This document shows, piece by piece, positions 9,852 through 18,814 of a stretch of DNA of 64,000 bases. Every line of letters starts with the position of its first letter. Within the stretch, counting starts at the first letter, position 1. The notes beneath the pieces are model-generated. The model was not told the origin of the DNA. It made no database searches and saw only the letters and a program-made list of their open reading frames with translations. The translations under genes were made by a program, and so were the position numbers. Origin of the DNA: an uncultured Muribaculaceae bacterium (lineage in GTDB: Bacteria; Bacteroidota; Bacteroidia; Bacteroidales; Muribaculaceae); assembly GCA_910583525.1 (NCBI GenBank), contig CAJTXL010000010.1, positions 1 through 64,000 on the forward strand, given 5' to 3'.

Positions 9852-12800
9852 ATGAAAAAGTTGTTATCAGTTTGCGTGGCAATAATGGCGCTCTTCGGGG
9901 CATACGCCCAGGCGCCGGCTACCACTACCGTGACGGGAACAGTGGTATCGGCCGCCGACGGTGAGCCGCTGATAGGCGCTTCCGTCATCCCATTCGGCGA
10001 AAGCCACGGCACTGCCACCGACATCGACGGCAAATTCCGCCTCACCGTATCAGATAGAATAAAAGAAATCCAGGTGTCCTACGTAGGCATGGAGACACAG
10101 CGTGCCACAATCACCGCCGCACCCATGCTCATCGCCCTCCACAGCTCCGACGAAGTACTCGACGAAGTGATGGTCGTAGCCTACGGCACGGCCAAGAAAT
10201 CGTCGTTCACCGGCGCCGTATCGACCGTATCGGGCAAGAGCATCGAAAAGCTCTCGCTCTCCAACGTCACCAAAGCCCTCGAAGGCGCCGCACCCGGCGT
10301 GCAGGTGGCAATGTCGACCGGACAGCCCGGTTCGAGCGCCACAATCCGCATACGAGGTATCGGCTCTATCAACTCAAGTTCGAATCCGCTCTTTGTGGTC
10401 GACGGAATGCCTTTCGACGGCGAAATCTCATCTATCAACCCGGCCGACATCGAAAGCATGTCAGTGCTCAAAGATGCCGCTTCGACAGCCCTCTACGGTG
10501 CTCGCGCCGCTAACGGCGTCATTGTCATCACCACCAAGAAGGGCCTCAACCAAAAGACGCGCGTGACCCTCGACGCACGCATCGGCTCCAACTCGCGCGG
10601 CATAGGCAACTATGACATCATGACAGACCCGGGCATGTATATGACCACCTACTGGAAGATGCTCAACAACAAGCTCGGCAGCGCACAGGCCGCAACCGAC
10701 AACCTCTACGGCGACCTCGGCTACAACCCCTATGACTGCGCCAACAACGAAATCGTCGACGTGGACGGCAAACTGACAACGGCACGCCGCCTGTGGACCG
10801 ACGACTGGACCGACATAGCAATCCGCAACGGCCTGCGCCAGGAATACAACATGGCAGTGTCGGGCGGCAACGAAAACGGCCACCACTACATTTCGCTCGG
10901 CTACCTGAAGGACGAAGGCATCATAGCACAGTCTGACTACGAGCGCTTCTCGGCACGCGCAAGCGCCGACTACAACGTGAACCGCTATCTGTCGGTGAAC
11001 GGAACGGTATCATATGCACGCGGCGAACAGAACTCGCAGTACCTGTCGAGCCTCAACACCGCCGTAAACACCTTCATGGTGACGCAGAACGTCGCCCCGA
11101 TATACCCCGTGTACTGCTACAACCGCAACGGCGAAGTGCAGCTCGATGAAAACGGCAAGCCGATGTTCGACTTCGGCAACAGCGGCTTCGGCTCGCGCCC
11201 CTACCTCACCGGCCAAAACGTCGTCGCCACAGCCGACGCCAACCGCAACCAGACAATCACCGACAACGTGACGGCACGCTTCGGCGCCAAACTCAACATC
11301 TGGGACGGCATCAAATTTGAAGTGAACGGCGGCTACGACCTCACCAACCTCTCGCGCAACCGCTTCATGACGCCCGACTTCGGCGACGCCGTGACTGTCG
11401 GAGGCCGCGGATACAAATACCGCTACCGCTACCAGACATTCACAATCAACGAACTGTTGACCTACAACAAGACTTTTGCCGAGAAGCACAAACTCGACGT
11501 CCTCGCCGGACACGAAAACTACAAGCTTGACATAAACGCCCTTTCGGCACAGAAATCGAACTTCTACAACCCCACCGACTCCGAGTTCGACAATGCAATC
11601 ACCATGCAGAGCATGAACTCGTCCAGCGACCAATACAGCATCGAGTCGTGGTTCGGCCGCGTGAACTATGGCTACGATGACCGCTACTACGTGTCGGCAT
11701 CTCTCCGCGGCGACGGCTCCAGCCGCTTCGCCAAAGGGCACCAGTGGGGCACATTCTGGTCGGCAGGCGCATCGTGGCGCTTCTCCAACGAAGCATTCAT
11801 GGACGGCGTGACATGGCTCGACAACGCATCGCTGCGTGCATCATACGGTTCGGTCGGCAACGACGACATCTACTATCCCGGGGAAGTCGTATCCAACTAC
11901 TACCCGGCAAAGACACAGTATATCGTGCAGAACTCCGACGGCGCGTTTGCCCTTTCACGCTACTATCAGGGCAATCCCGACATCACATGGGAAACATCGT
12001 ATAACTTCAACGTCGGCCTGAGCGCACTCCTTTTCGACAACCTTCTCAACATCGACGTCGAATACTTCCATAAGCGCACCAAAGACATGCTCTACAACGT
12101 GCCGCAGCCCCCGTCGTCGGGCGTGCCCTACATTTCTGAGAACGCCATGACCATGACTAACCAGGGCGTCGAGTTCACCCTCAACGTGAACATACCCCTG
12201 CCGAAAGACTTCCGCTGGTCTTGGACATTCACCGGCACGCACTATAGGAACAAGGTAACCGACATTCCGGCCAACAAGCGCACCGACGGCATCACACACG
12301 ACGCATACTACAACATCCGCGAGGGCCGTTCCGTATGGGACTTCTACTACTACAAATATGCAGGCGTCAACGACCAGGGTAAGGCTACTTGGTATGCCGA
12401 CGTCGAACAGGAAGATGGCTCAGTGAAGATGGAAACCGTGACCGACTACAACAATGCCACCAAATACTATATCGGCACCGCCATACCCGACTTCCAGGGC
12501 GGCGTACAGACCGACTTCGCATGGAAAGGCCTCGACTTCTCAATCGCATGCAACTACCAGATTGGCGGTGACATACTCGACTCCATGTACTCCGGCCTGA
12601 TGCACTCAGGCTCAAGCGCCGGAAACAACTGGCACAAAGACATCCTCAACGCTTGGACACCCGAAAACACCAATACCGACGTGCCCATTCTTGACGGCAC
12701 CCAAGGCTCGACCACAATGTCGGACCGCTTCCTAATCGACGCAAGCTACTTCAACATCCGCAACATCACCCTTGGCTACACATTCCCTTCGGCATGGATG

Positions 12801-12965
12801 AGCCGCGCTCTCATAGAGAAGCTCCGCGTATACGTGACCGCCGACAATGTGGCCCTGTTCTCGAAACGCAAAGGTATGGACCCGCGCCAATATATACAAG
12901 GACAGTCGAACTACAACTACTCGACAATCCGCAACATTTCGGCAGGCATTTCTATAACTTTCTAA
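9852..12965 (+). CDS. SusC/RagA-type TonB-linked outer-membrane transporter, 1,037 aa
   Basis: An outer-membrane beta-barrel that imports a ligand captured by its SusD partner, driven by TonB. The order is: a signal peptide (about 1-20), a carboxypeptidase-regulatory-like domain (about 25-100, VTGTVVSAADGEPLIGASV), then the plug (about 110-235, with the SusC-type GAPGVQV-like, IRIRGIGS and PLFVVDGMP motifs). A barrel rich in aromatic residues ends in Phe. The length is typical. susD follows after 12 bases. No glycoside hydrolase, protease or regulator lies in the same transcription unit, so the ligand cannot be guessed. Confidence 0.93.
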   Translation: MKKLLSVCVAIMALFGAYAQAPATTTVTGTVVSAADGEPLIGASVIPFGESHGTATDIDGKFRLTVSDRIKEIQVSYVGMETQRATITAAPMLIALHSSDEVLDEVMVVAYGTAKKSSFTGAVSTVSGKSIEKLSLSNVTKALEGAAPGVQVAMSTGQPGSSATIRIRGIGSINSSSNPLFVVDGMPFDGEISSINPADIESMSVLKDAASTALYGARAANGVIVITTKKGLNQKTRVTLDARIGSNSRGIGNYDIMTDPGMYMTTYWKMLNNKLGSAQAATDNLYGDLGYNPYDCANNEIVDVDGKLTTARRLWTDDWTDIAIRNGLRQEYNMAVSGGNENGHHYISLGYLKDEGIIAQSDYERFSARASADYNVNRYLSVNGTVSYARGEQNSQYLSSLNTAVNTFMVTQNVAPIYPVYCYNRNGEVQLDENGKPMFDFGNSGFGSRPYLTGQNVVATADANRNQTITDNVTARFGAKLNIWDGIKFEVNGGYDLTNLSRNRFMTPDFGDAVTVGGRGYKYRYRYQTFTINELLTYNKTFAEKHKLDVLAGHENYKLDINALSAQKSNFYNPTDSEFDNAITMQSMNSSSDQYSIESWFGRVNYGYDDRYYVSASLRGDGSSRFAKGHQWGTFWSAGASWRFSNEAFMDGVTWLDNASLRASYGSVGNDDIYYPGEVVSNYYPAKTQYIVQNSDGAFALSRYYQGNPDITWETSYNFNVGLSALLFDNLLNIDVEYFHKRTKDMLYNVPQPPSSGVPYISENAMTMTNQGVEFTLNVNIPLPKDFRWSWTFTGTHYRNKVTDIPANKRTDGITHDAYYNIREGRSVWDFYYYKYAGVNDQGKATWYADVEQEDGSVKMETVTDYNNATKYYIGTAIPDFQGGVQTDFAWKGLDFSIACNYQIGGDILDSMYSGLMHSGSSAGNNWHKDILNAWTPENTNTDVPILDGTQGSTTMSDRFLIDASYFNIRNITLGYTFPSAWMSRALIEKLRVYVTADNVALFSKRKGMDPRQYIQGQSNYNYSTIRNISAGISITF

Positions 12966-12977
12966 AACGACACACTC

Positions 12978-14498
12978 ATGAAACTCAAGAATATATTATA
13001 CACCGGTGCAGCTGCCTTGAGTCTGATGGCACTCTCGGCCTGCGGAGAGGACTACCTCGCCACCGCCCCGACCGGAACGCTTGATGACAGCGGTCTTGAA
13101 GCCGCACTTCAAGACCCCGAAAAAGTGAAAGCCTTGATGTCGGGCGCCTATTTCAACTTCTACAGCGGCGGAAACCTTGTGCCGAGCGGTGCCCACGACG
13201 CATGGGGCTTTACCCACATGCGCCTCGCTTCGGAACTGCTTTGCGACGACGTAGCATTCACCCGTGACCAAAGCTTTTTCTGTTGGGACTACCAGCTCGA
13301 CTATTGGCAGCCCAACTACCGCCGCGCCTCCTACACCTGGGAACAACTCTACCAGGTTATCGACAACGTGAACGACGTCATCGCCATGCTCAAGCCCACA
13401 GCCGACCGCCCCGCTCCCGAAGGTTCGCTCAAGACCATGCTCGGCGAAGCCTATTCCCTTCGCGCTTTCTGCTACTACTGGCTTGTAAACTTCTATCAGA
13501 AGCCTTACAATGTGGCCGCCGACGAGCCTGCAATACCCATCAAGACCGACGAGGAATATCTCGAAGAACTTCAGACTGTCAAGAAAGTGTATGAGCTTAT
13601 CTGCTCAGACCTCGAAAACGGCTACGGTTTCCTCAAAGGCGCCGGCATCACCGACAAGTCGTGCTTCAACGAATTTGCGGCAGCCGGTCTCTATGCCAAC
13701 GTGCTGATGTTCACCGGCGACTACGCAAACGCGGCCAAATATGCCGAAATCGCCGCAGCCGGCGCACCTCTCGCCGCCAATGAACTTCTCGACGGATTCA
13801 ACTCGGTCGACATGAGCGAAGTGCTGTGGGGATATTCCGTTAACGATGAAACCGCACTCGTCTGGGCATCGCTTATGTCGATGATTTGCCCCTACATGCC
13901 GGGCTACTGCGACGGCTTCGTGATGGCCGGAGGCTCTTATCTGGTAAGCAAAATCGCCGACAACGACGTCCGCAAAGGATGGTTCGGCCTGAACGAAGAC
14001 AACAACTTGCTCGGAATAACTTTCGAATACGAAAAGGCATTCGGCCTCGAAGCTTTCGTGCCCAACAAATTCATAGATGTATATCTGACTTCTATGGGTG
14101 CAGAGTCGGCATGGACTTCCGACATCATCTATATGCGTTCTGCCGAGTTCTATTTCGTGGCGGCAGAAGCCTACTATCTGAACAAGGAAGAGGGCAAGGC
14201 GAAGAAAGCACTCGGCGACGTTATGAGCACCCGTATACCCGGCTATGACTGCTCCAACCTGAGCGGACAGGCTCTCTACGACGAAATCTGCATTCAGAAA
14301 CGCATAGAGACATGGATGGACGGTTGCCGCTACCACGACGCAAAACGCCGCGGAGAGACCCTCGACCGCACGCTCAACACCAACAACGCCGCCGACCTGG
14401 CAAGCTTCGACGCACTGAAATACTCAGCGCTCGACCGTCGCCTCCAGCTCGCGATACCCTTGAAGGAAACTCAGAACAACCCCACCCTCTCCGAATAA
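12978..14498 (+). CDS. SusD/RagB-type surface lipoprotein, 506 aa
   Basis: Caps the SusC channel and binds the ligand at the cell surface. The signal peptide ends in the lipobox LSAC, with lipidated Cys22. The family pattern follows: TYLATAPTG-like start, WEQLYQVIDNVNDVI in the TPR region, GEAYSLRAFCYYWLVNFY (about 155-175), and a C-terminal ER-type motif MRSAEFYFVAAEAYY. It is translated from the susC transcript and followed by a strong terminator. Confidence 0.92.
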   Translation: MKLKNILYTGAAALSLMALSACGEDYLATAPTGTLDDSGLEAALQDPEKVKALMSGAYFNFYSGGNLVPSGAHDAWGFTHMRLASELLCDDVAFTRDQSFFCWDYQLDYWQPNYRRASYTWEQLYQVIDNVNDVIAMLKPTADRPAPEGSLKTMLGEAYSLRAFCYYWLVNFYQKPYNVAADEPAIPIKTDEEYLEELQTVKKVYELICSDLENGYGFLKGAGITDKSCFNEFAAAGLYANVLMFTGDYANAAKYAEIAAAGAPLAANELLDGFNSVDMSEVLWGYSVNDETALVWASLMSMICPYMPGYCDGFVMAGGSYLVSKIADNDVRKGWFGLNEDNNLLGITFEYEKAFGLEAFVPNKFIDVYLTSMGAESAWTSDIIYMRSAEFYFVAAEAYYLNKEEGKAKKALGDVMSTRIPGYDCSNLSGQALYDEICIQKRIETWMDGCRYHDAKRRGETLDRTLNTNNAADLASFDALKYSALDRRLQLAIPLKETQNNPTLSE

Positions 14499-14534
14499 CA
14501 CCGAGTTCTTAGAACTGATTAGACATACCTCGCA

Positions 14535-14572
14535 GAAAGGGCTACCCGTCGATGGGCAGCCCTTTCTTTTTT
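14535..14572 (+). terminator. intrinsic terminator after susD
   Basis: A 9-bp stem GAAAGGGCT/AGCCCTTTC (14535-14543 with 14558-14566) plus an inner three-pair stem, followed by six T. Confidence 0.88.
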
Positions 14573-14587
14573 CATGTCTTCGGCATG

Positions 14588-14672
14588 CACCCCGTGAGGT
14601 GTTGCAGACAGTGGTCGGCGAAAGCTCCGTTAGGAGCAAATAGCCACATAGTGGCGCAAACAGAATTAGGGG
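14588..14672 (-). repeat. hairpin-cluster repeat, copy A1, subfamily 2, inverted
   Basis: Read on the minus strand, this matches the downstream half of the other subfamily 2 copies: a linker CCTAATTCTGTTTGCGCC, then hairpin GCCAC-tat-GTGGC (14643-14655), then GCTCC-taac-GGAGC (14624-14637), then a CACC/GGTG hairpin (14588-14601). It points away from copy A2, which makes a head-to-head pair. Confidence 0.7.
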
Positions 14673-14712
14673 AGTGTGTCAAAATTGCAGGATTTCCGAT
14701 GACACCGATTGG

Positions 14713-14793
14713 AATGTAGGGACATGCCTTTGGCATGTAGGCTGATTGACAGACGCATTGCGCATCTACGTGCCAAAGGCACGTCCCTACATT
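14713..14793. repeat. 26-bp inverted-repeat element, copy 1
   Basis: Two 26-base arms (14713-14738 and 14768-14793) are inverted copies with two differences, separated by 29 bases. Each arm also folds on itself: ACATGCC/GGCATGT on the left, ACGTGCC/GGCACGT on the right. The two differences on the right arm are paired, so its internal hairpin is kept. A perfect second copy lies at 61579-61655. It sits between repeat copies A1 and A2 and has no coding potential. Confidence 0.8.
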
Positions 14794-14834
14794 TTAATTA
14801 TGACACACCCTATTTTCGTGTTCCCTCTCCAAAA

Positions 14835-14963
14835 GCACCCCGTAGGGCGTGCATTATTGAGAGATACAACTAACCCATGGCTGCTCGCACCTAAAGGCGC
14901 GTTTGCCATGGGCTATTGCTATTTGTGCCACGCTGTGGCACCGGCACCTCTAACGAGGTTTAA
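14835..14963 (+). repeat. hairpin-cluster repeat, copy A2, subfamily 2
   Basis: Four hairpins in order. A GCAC-CCC/GGG-GTGC hairpin (14835-14852). A long one with basal stem CCCATGGC/GCCATGGG (14874-14881 with 14905-14912) and an inner CGC-CCT/AGG-GCG stem. GTGCCAC/GTGGCAC (14925-14941). ACCTC/GAGGT with loop TAAC (14946-14959). The remaining bases between susD and mdh hold no gene. Confidence 0.75.
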
Positions 14964-14975
14964 TATGGGTCTGTA

Positions 14976-15977
14976 TTACACGATGTTGGGGTTAAGTTCG
15001 TGCCATTGGCTTATCGGAGGCAGCACGCCCATGCCGATGACCTCGTCGCGGAGTGTGCAAAGATGGTGGTAGCTCTGTTCAAGAGCCTGACGCTCTTCAG
15101 GGGTACCTTCGGTCTCACAGTAATGCACGCCTTTGGCATCGACAACGGTTTCCATTGCCATCATTATGTGGTTGAAATGGCCGTTGTTTACGTATGTGCC
15201 GACAGGCCAGCGGAAAGGCTTGCCTCCCATGGCGGCAGCAATCATCTCAATCGAGAGGTATGCCGGGCTTTGGAACGAGGAACGGCCGCGGAGGTCGATT
15301 ATATGTTTTCCGCCTTGTATCACGCGCTGCTTCATGGCTTCCCAGTCTTCGAGGGGAAGTTCTTCGGTGCCGATTATGTCGAGGAGGCTGCGGCCTTTCA
15401 CCCTCGTGGTAGAGGCGAAGACTGCCATCTGCTCGCCATGACCGCCATAGGTGCGGCAGTTGACGATTTCATCGGCCGGGACATTGAAATATTTCGACAG
15501 TTCGCGTTGCAGACGTGTGCTGTCGAGGGCTGCCAACGTGGATACCTGTTCAGGCTTCAGGCCGGAATACAGCAAGGTAATAAGACCCGTGATGTCGGCC
15601 GGATTGAAAATCACGACCACATGTTTCACGTCGGGACAATATGTTCGCACGTCCTTGCCGAACTGCTCTGCAATCTGAGCGTTGCCTTTAAGGAGGTCTT
15701 CGCGTGTCATGCCGGCCTTTCGTGCTGCACCGCCCGACGACACGATATATGCCGCGCCGGTGAGCGCTTCTTTGATGTCGCTTGTGTAAGTGAGATTGAC
15801 GCCTTCGAAAGCGCATGCGTACAGTTCTTCGGCCACACCTTCAAGAGCAGGCCCGTATGGGTCGTATATGCAGATGTTGGGGGTCAGACGCATCATCATG
15901 GCAGTCTGTGCCATGTTTGAGCCTATCATGCCGGCGGCGCCGACAATGACGAGCTTGTCATTAGTAAGAAATTCCAT
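14976..15977 (-). CDS. mdh: malate dehydrogenase, 333 aa
   Basis: Interconverts malate and oxaloacetate with NAD. The Rossmann motif GAAGMIG is at 13-19, and the catalytic block around TYGGHGEQM contains the active-site His. The length and the overall pattern fit the lactate/malate dehydrogenase family as found in Bacteroidota. It is transcribed alone; its stop codon borders repeat copy A2, whose hairpins could act as its terminator. Confidence 0.88.
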   Translation of the reverse strand: MEFLTNDKLVIVGAAGMIGSNMAQTAMMMRLTPNICIYDPYGPALEGVAEELYACAFEGVNLTYTSDIKEALTGAAYIVSSGGAARKAGMTREDLLKGNAQIAEQFGKDVRTYCPDVKHVVVIFNPADITGLITLLYSGLKPEQVSTLAALDSTRLQRELSKYFNVPADEIVNCRTYGGHGEQMAVFASTTRVKGRSLLDIIGTEELPLEDWEAMKQRVIQGGKHIIDLRGRSSFQSPAYLSIEMIAAAMGGKPFRWPVGTYVNNGHFNHIMMAMETVVDAKGVHYCETEGTPEERQALEQSYHHLCTLRDEVIGMGVLPPISQWHELNPNIV

Positions 15978-16044
15978 AAATTGTGAATTATGTTAGTTTT
16001 TCAGGTATAACAAAAGTCGGGCGCCGATAGATGCGCCACAAGCG

Positions 16045-16052
16045 CAAAATTA
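16045..16052 (-). promoter_or_regulatory. -7 box for mdh
   Basis: TAATTTTG on the minus strand, 67 bases before the mdh ATG. No matching -33 box is evident. Confidence 0.45.
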
Positions 16053-16085
16053 GCAATTTTTCGACATTCACGAATATCTGCACAT

Positions 16086-16122
16086 AAAAAATGTGGCGCG
16101 ACAGAAATTTCTGCCACGCCAC
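16086..16122 (-). terminator. intrinsic terminator after the AspT-like transporter
   Basis: A near-perfect 30-base palindrome (16093-16122; 13 of 15 pairs) is followed on the minus strand by six T at 16091-16086. It ends the transporter transcript before the mdh promoter. Confidence 0.8.
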
Positions 16123-16145
16123 GATTATTCTGTTGAACCGGCTTG

Positions 16146-17807
16146 TCACGCAAGGCAAAGTATCAGTGCCTGTGCCGCCACTACCCGCAGGAACATCGTA
16201 AGCGGATAGACGGTCGAATATGCCACAGCCGGAGCGTCGTTGCCGGTGCTGTTGTTGGCGTAGGCAAGAGCAGGGGGGTCGGTGCATCCGCCCGACATAA
16301 GTCCCATGATGCTGAGGAGATTGATTTTGTCGTGTCCGCGTGCTATGCAACCTACTATTATAAGAGGTACTACCGTTATCACGAAGCCCCATATAACCCA
16401 CCACATGCCCGTGGTGTTGAATACCGAAGCGGCGAAGTCCTTACCGGCGGAGATGCCCACCGACGCAAGGAAGAGGCATATGCCAAGCTCGCGCAACAGC
16501 AACGATGCCGAACTCGACGTATAGGTGACCAGTTTGGCCTTGTAGCCGAAGCGGCTGAGAAGGATTGCCACCACAAGAGGACCGCCGGCGAGGCCGAGTT
16601 TCATGCCGAAGCCTATGTCGATAGAACCGAGGATGATACCGAGGATGATGCCCACAAAGATTGTAATGAGGTTAGGCTGGTTGAGGCGCTTCATCGAGTT
16701 GCCCAGGCGCGAGGCAAGGCGGTCGATGTCTTCGAGGTTGCCGACAACGGTTATGCGGTCGCCCATCTGCAGACGCAGGTTTGGTGCGGCAAGAAGGTCG
16801 ACACCGGCACGGTTGACGCGCGTGCAGTTGAGCTTGTAGCCGTTATGCAGACGCAGCGAGCCGAGAGCCACGCCGTTGTATTCGCTCTTGGTGACTACTA
16901 TGCGACGCGAGTAGACGGGCGTAGGAGTCGACTCCCAGTCCATCTCCACTTCGGGGCCTATAACGGCCTTGAAACGGTCGGCATCCTGTGCCGAGCATAC
17001 TATCAGCAGCAAATCGCCGGTGTATATCTGGGTTGTGGACTTGGGGATGTTAACGGCCCCGTCGGCGCCCATAAGGCGCGATACAACGAAATTGGTGTGT
17101 ACGATGTCATGAAGCTGCGCCATGGTCCGTCCGTCGACCAGGGTGTTCGCCACTTTGCATGTGAGCAGGAAGGGCTTGAGGTGCGAGTCTTCCTGCTCCT
17201 GTTCGATTTTGCGCACCTCGTCGTCGGTGTTGATGCGGAAAATCCATTTTATGACAAACATCGACAATATGATGCCGACAACACCAAGGGGATAGGCGGC
17301 GGCATAGCCGCTTGCCATGAGGTTTGCCTGCTCGGGCGTCGATGTCATCTGTGTAATGGTCTGCTGCGCGGCGGCAAGACCGGGGGTATTGGTGACGGCA
17401 CCGCTCATCACACCCACGAGAGCCGAGATATCGCTGACATTACCGAAGAAATATATGCCGAGCACTATCGCCACATTCAGCACTATTACGAGCACTGCAA
17501 GGAAATTGAGCCTCATGCCGCCCTTCTTGAACGAGGAGAAGAAACCGGGGCCGACCTGCAAGCCTATCGAGAAGATGAAGAGGATAAGGCCGAACTCGCG
17601 CACGAACTTGAGCACATTGCTGTCGACCATATAGCCGAAATGGCCCATCAAAATGCCTACGAAAAGGACGAATGTCACTCCCAACGACACCCCGGCAATC
17701 CTGATTTTGCCGATGTAGATGCCCGCCGCTATCACAAAGGAATATAGCACCAGTGTCGATGCTATAGACACCTGTCCGGGCATGAATAAACTTGCCAATG
17801 AATCCAT
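16146..17807 (-). CDS. AspT/YbjL-type antiporter with two TrkA-C domains, 553 aa
   Basis: An inner-membrane transporter built from two AspT/YidE duplication halves (about 10-175 and 385-553, each with five or six hydrophobic segments). They flank two cytosolic TrkA-C-like regulatory domains (about 205-370, ending at GDRITVVGNLEDIDRLASR). The GGCTDPPALAYA and GAVTNTPGLAAA motifs are the paired signature of the halves. Family members exchange amino acids or dicarboxylates; the substrate here is not determined by the sequence. mdh lies downstream but has its own promoter. Confidence 0.85.
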   Translation of the reverse strand: MDSLASLFMPGQVSIASTLVLYSFVIAAGIYIGKIRIAGVSLGVTFVLFVGILMGHFGYMVDSNVLKFVREFGLILFIFSIGLQVGPGFFSSFKKGGMRLNFLAVLVIVLNVAIVLGIYFFGNVSDISALVGVMSGAVTNTPGLAAAQQTITQMTSTPEQANLMASGYAAAYPLGVVGIILSMFVIKWIFRINTDDEVRKIEQEQEDSHLKPFLLTCKVANTLVDGRTMAQLHDIVHTNFVVSRLMGADGAVNIPKSTTQIYTGDLLLIVCSAQDADRFKAVIGPEVEMDWESTPTPVYSRRIVVTKSEYNGVALGSLRLHNGYKLNCTRVNRAGVDLLAAPNLRLQMGDRITVVGNLEDIDRLASRLGNSMKRLNQPNLITIFVGIILGIILGSIDIGFGMKLGLAGGPLVVAILLSRFGYKAKLVTYTSSSASLLLRELGICLFLASVGISAGKDFAASVFNTTGMWWVIWGFVITVVPLIIVGCIARGHDKINLLSIMGLMSGGCTDPPALAYANNSTGNDAPAVAYSTVYPLTMFLRVVAAQALILCLA

Positions 17808-17869
17808 TTGAAAACCGTACTATTAGAATATCTGAGGTGGCAAACCGCACAGCCTCCGAAAATTTTCTG

Positions 17870-17901
17870 CAAAGGTACGGTTTTTCGGCCATTCCGGCAA
17901 A
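17870..17901 (-). promoter_or_regulatory. promoter of the AspT-like transporter
   Basis: On the minus strand TTTG (17901-17898), a 20-base spacer and TACCTTTG (17877-17870). Confidence 0.75.
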
Positions 17902-17933
17902 AATGTTCGCCACTTACTGCAAAAAAATTTCCG

Positions 17934-18431
17934 CTATTTTTCTATCTCCATAAGAAGCCTACCGATTGTCTCCACGGCCGTTTCATGCTCTTTCCTGCAT
18001 ATAAAATGCGCGAATTGCGATTTTAACGGATTGCTGTCGACATCCATCCTGACCCGATGGTTTACAAAATCCGTCAAATGATGCTCAGTAGTATATTTCT
18101 CGAACATCCGGGAGAACGACATGCTTCGATATTCTTGTGGCGAAATTGCCGAATGGCTCCGCATGACATCAGTTTGGGCATCGCAATAGAAGCACAGGAC
18201 GGCGTCCTCGTTTTCTTCCATAAACCTGGCAAGGGTATTCGATACGGCGGAAAGAATTTTGTAACCTACGTATCCGTCGCCGGACTCTCGCATCAAAGTC
18301 ACGTCGTAGAACACCAATGTCAAGGTCAGAGGGTCGGCCAAAAATGCGCTTACAGTTTCAGAGTCATAATACGAAAGGGCGACCTTTACTCGGTCGCCCT
18401 CGGCATTTAGTATGTCAAATGATATGTCCAT
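17934..18431 (-). CDS. uncharacterised protein, DUF6169-like, 165 aa
   Basis: A soluble protein with no signal peptide or membrane segment. Visible motifs are FYCDAQTDVMRS (about 81-92) and SPQEYRSMSFSRMFEKY (about 97-113), followed by a C-terminal block QFAHFICRKEH. The CD...R...F..MF pattern recalls DUF6169-type proteins of Bacteroidota, but I am not certain of the family. It starts eight bases after a 41-aa gene on the same transcript. The pair looks like a two-component module such as a toxin-antitoxin unit by architecture only; no catalytic residues can be named. Confidence 0.6.
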   Translation of the reverse strand: MDISFDILNAEGDRVKVALSYYDSETVSAFLADPLTLTLVFYDVTLMRESGDGYVGYKILSAVSNTLARFMEENEDAVLCFYCDAQTDVMRSHSAISPQEYRSMSFSRMFEKYTTEHHLTDFVNHRVRMDVDSNPLKSQFAHFICRKEHETAVETIGRLLMEIEK

Positions 18432-18439
18432 TTACACAT

Positions 18440-18565
18440 TTATAGTAAATGTACACTCTTTTTTTCTGCGAGTTTTTTGAGCTGTTGCTCTTTTTTATCC
18501 CTCAAAGATTCAAAGACCTGAATCATCTTCTGGGAGGGTGTCTTGATGGTGATGTTGCGGGTCAT
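18440..18565 (-). CDS. small charged protein, 41 aa, first gene of a two-gene module
   Basis: A short basic helical protein (MTRNITIKTPSQKMIQVFES, then a Lys/Glu-rich tail) with no membrane segment. It is supported by a consensus promoter 27 bases upstream and by tight coupling (8-base gap) to the 165-aa gene. The ATG at 18565 was chosen because the promoter's -7 box lies just upstream; a longer in-frame start would overlap that box. Its size and first position resemble an antitoxin, but the family is not recognised. Confidence 0.55.
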   Translation of the reverse strand: MTRNITIKTPSQKMIQVFESLRDKKEQQLKKLAEKKSVHLL

Positions 18566-18592
18566 GTTTGACTGCTTATGTGGATTATACTG

Positions 18593-18624
18593 CAAAGATA
18601 CGAGTTTTGCGGCGATTACGCAAA
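18593..18624 (-). promoter_or_regulatory. promoter of the 41-aa/165-aa module
   Basis: On the minus strand TTTG (18624-18621), a 20-base spacer and TATCTTTG (18600-18593). This match to the consensus fixes the short start of the 41-aa gene. Confidence 0.75.
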
Positions 18625-18715
18625 TATTAGTACTACTATTTTTCATATAAAACGTCAGCAGAGTGGCGGCTGTTCACGGTGTACAGGTCGCGAACAAAAA
18701 AGGTGGCAAAAAATA

Positions 18716-18747
18716 TTTGCATATCAGCAAGATAATACTTACCTTTG
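18716..18747 (+). promoter_or_regulatory. rpsA promoter
   Basis: TTTG (18716-18719), a 20-base spacer and TACCTTTG (18740-18747), leaving an untranslated leader of about 60 bases. Confidence 0.8.
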
Positions 18748-18814
18748 CCGCGCGAAAGGAGCGCCCCCGTGCGTAGCCCCGCATTTTTAATCAACCTATT
18801 TTATTAACATTTAA

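Noticed and set aside
14588..14963. CRISPR array
   Set aside because: The repeats are not evenly spaced, there are no equal-length unique spacers and no cas genes in the window.
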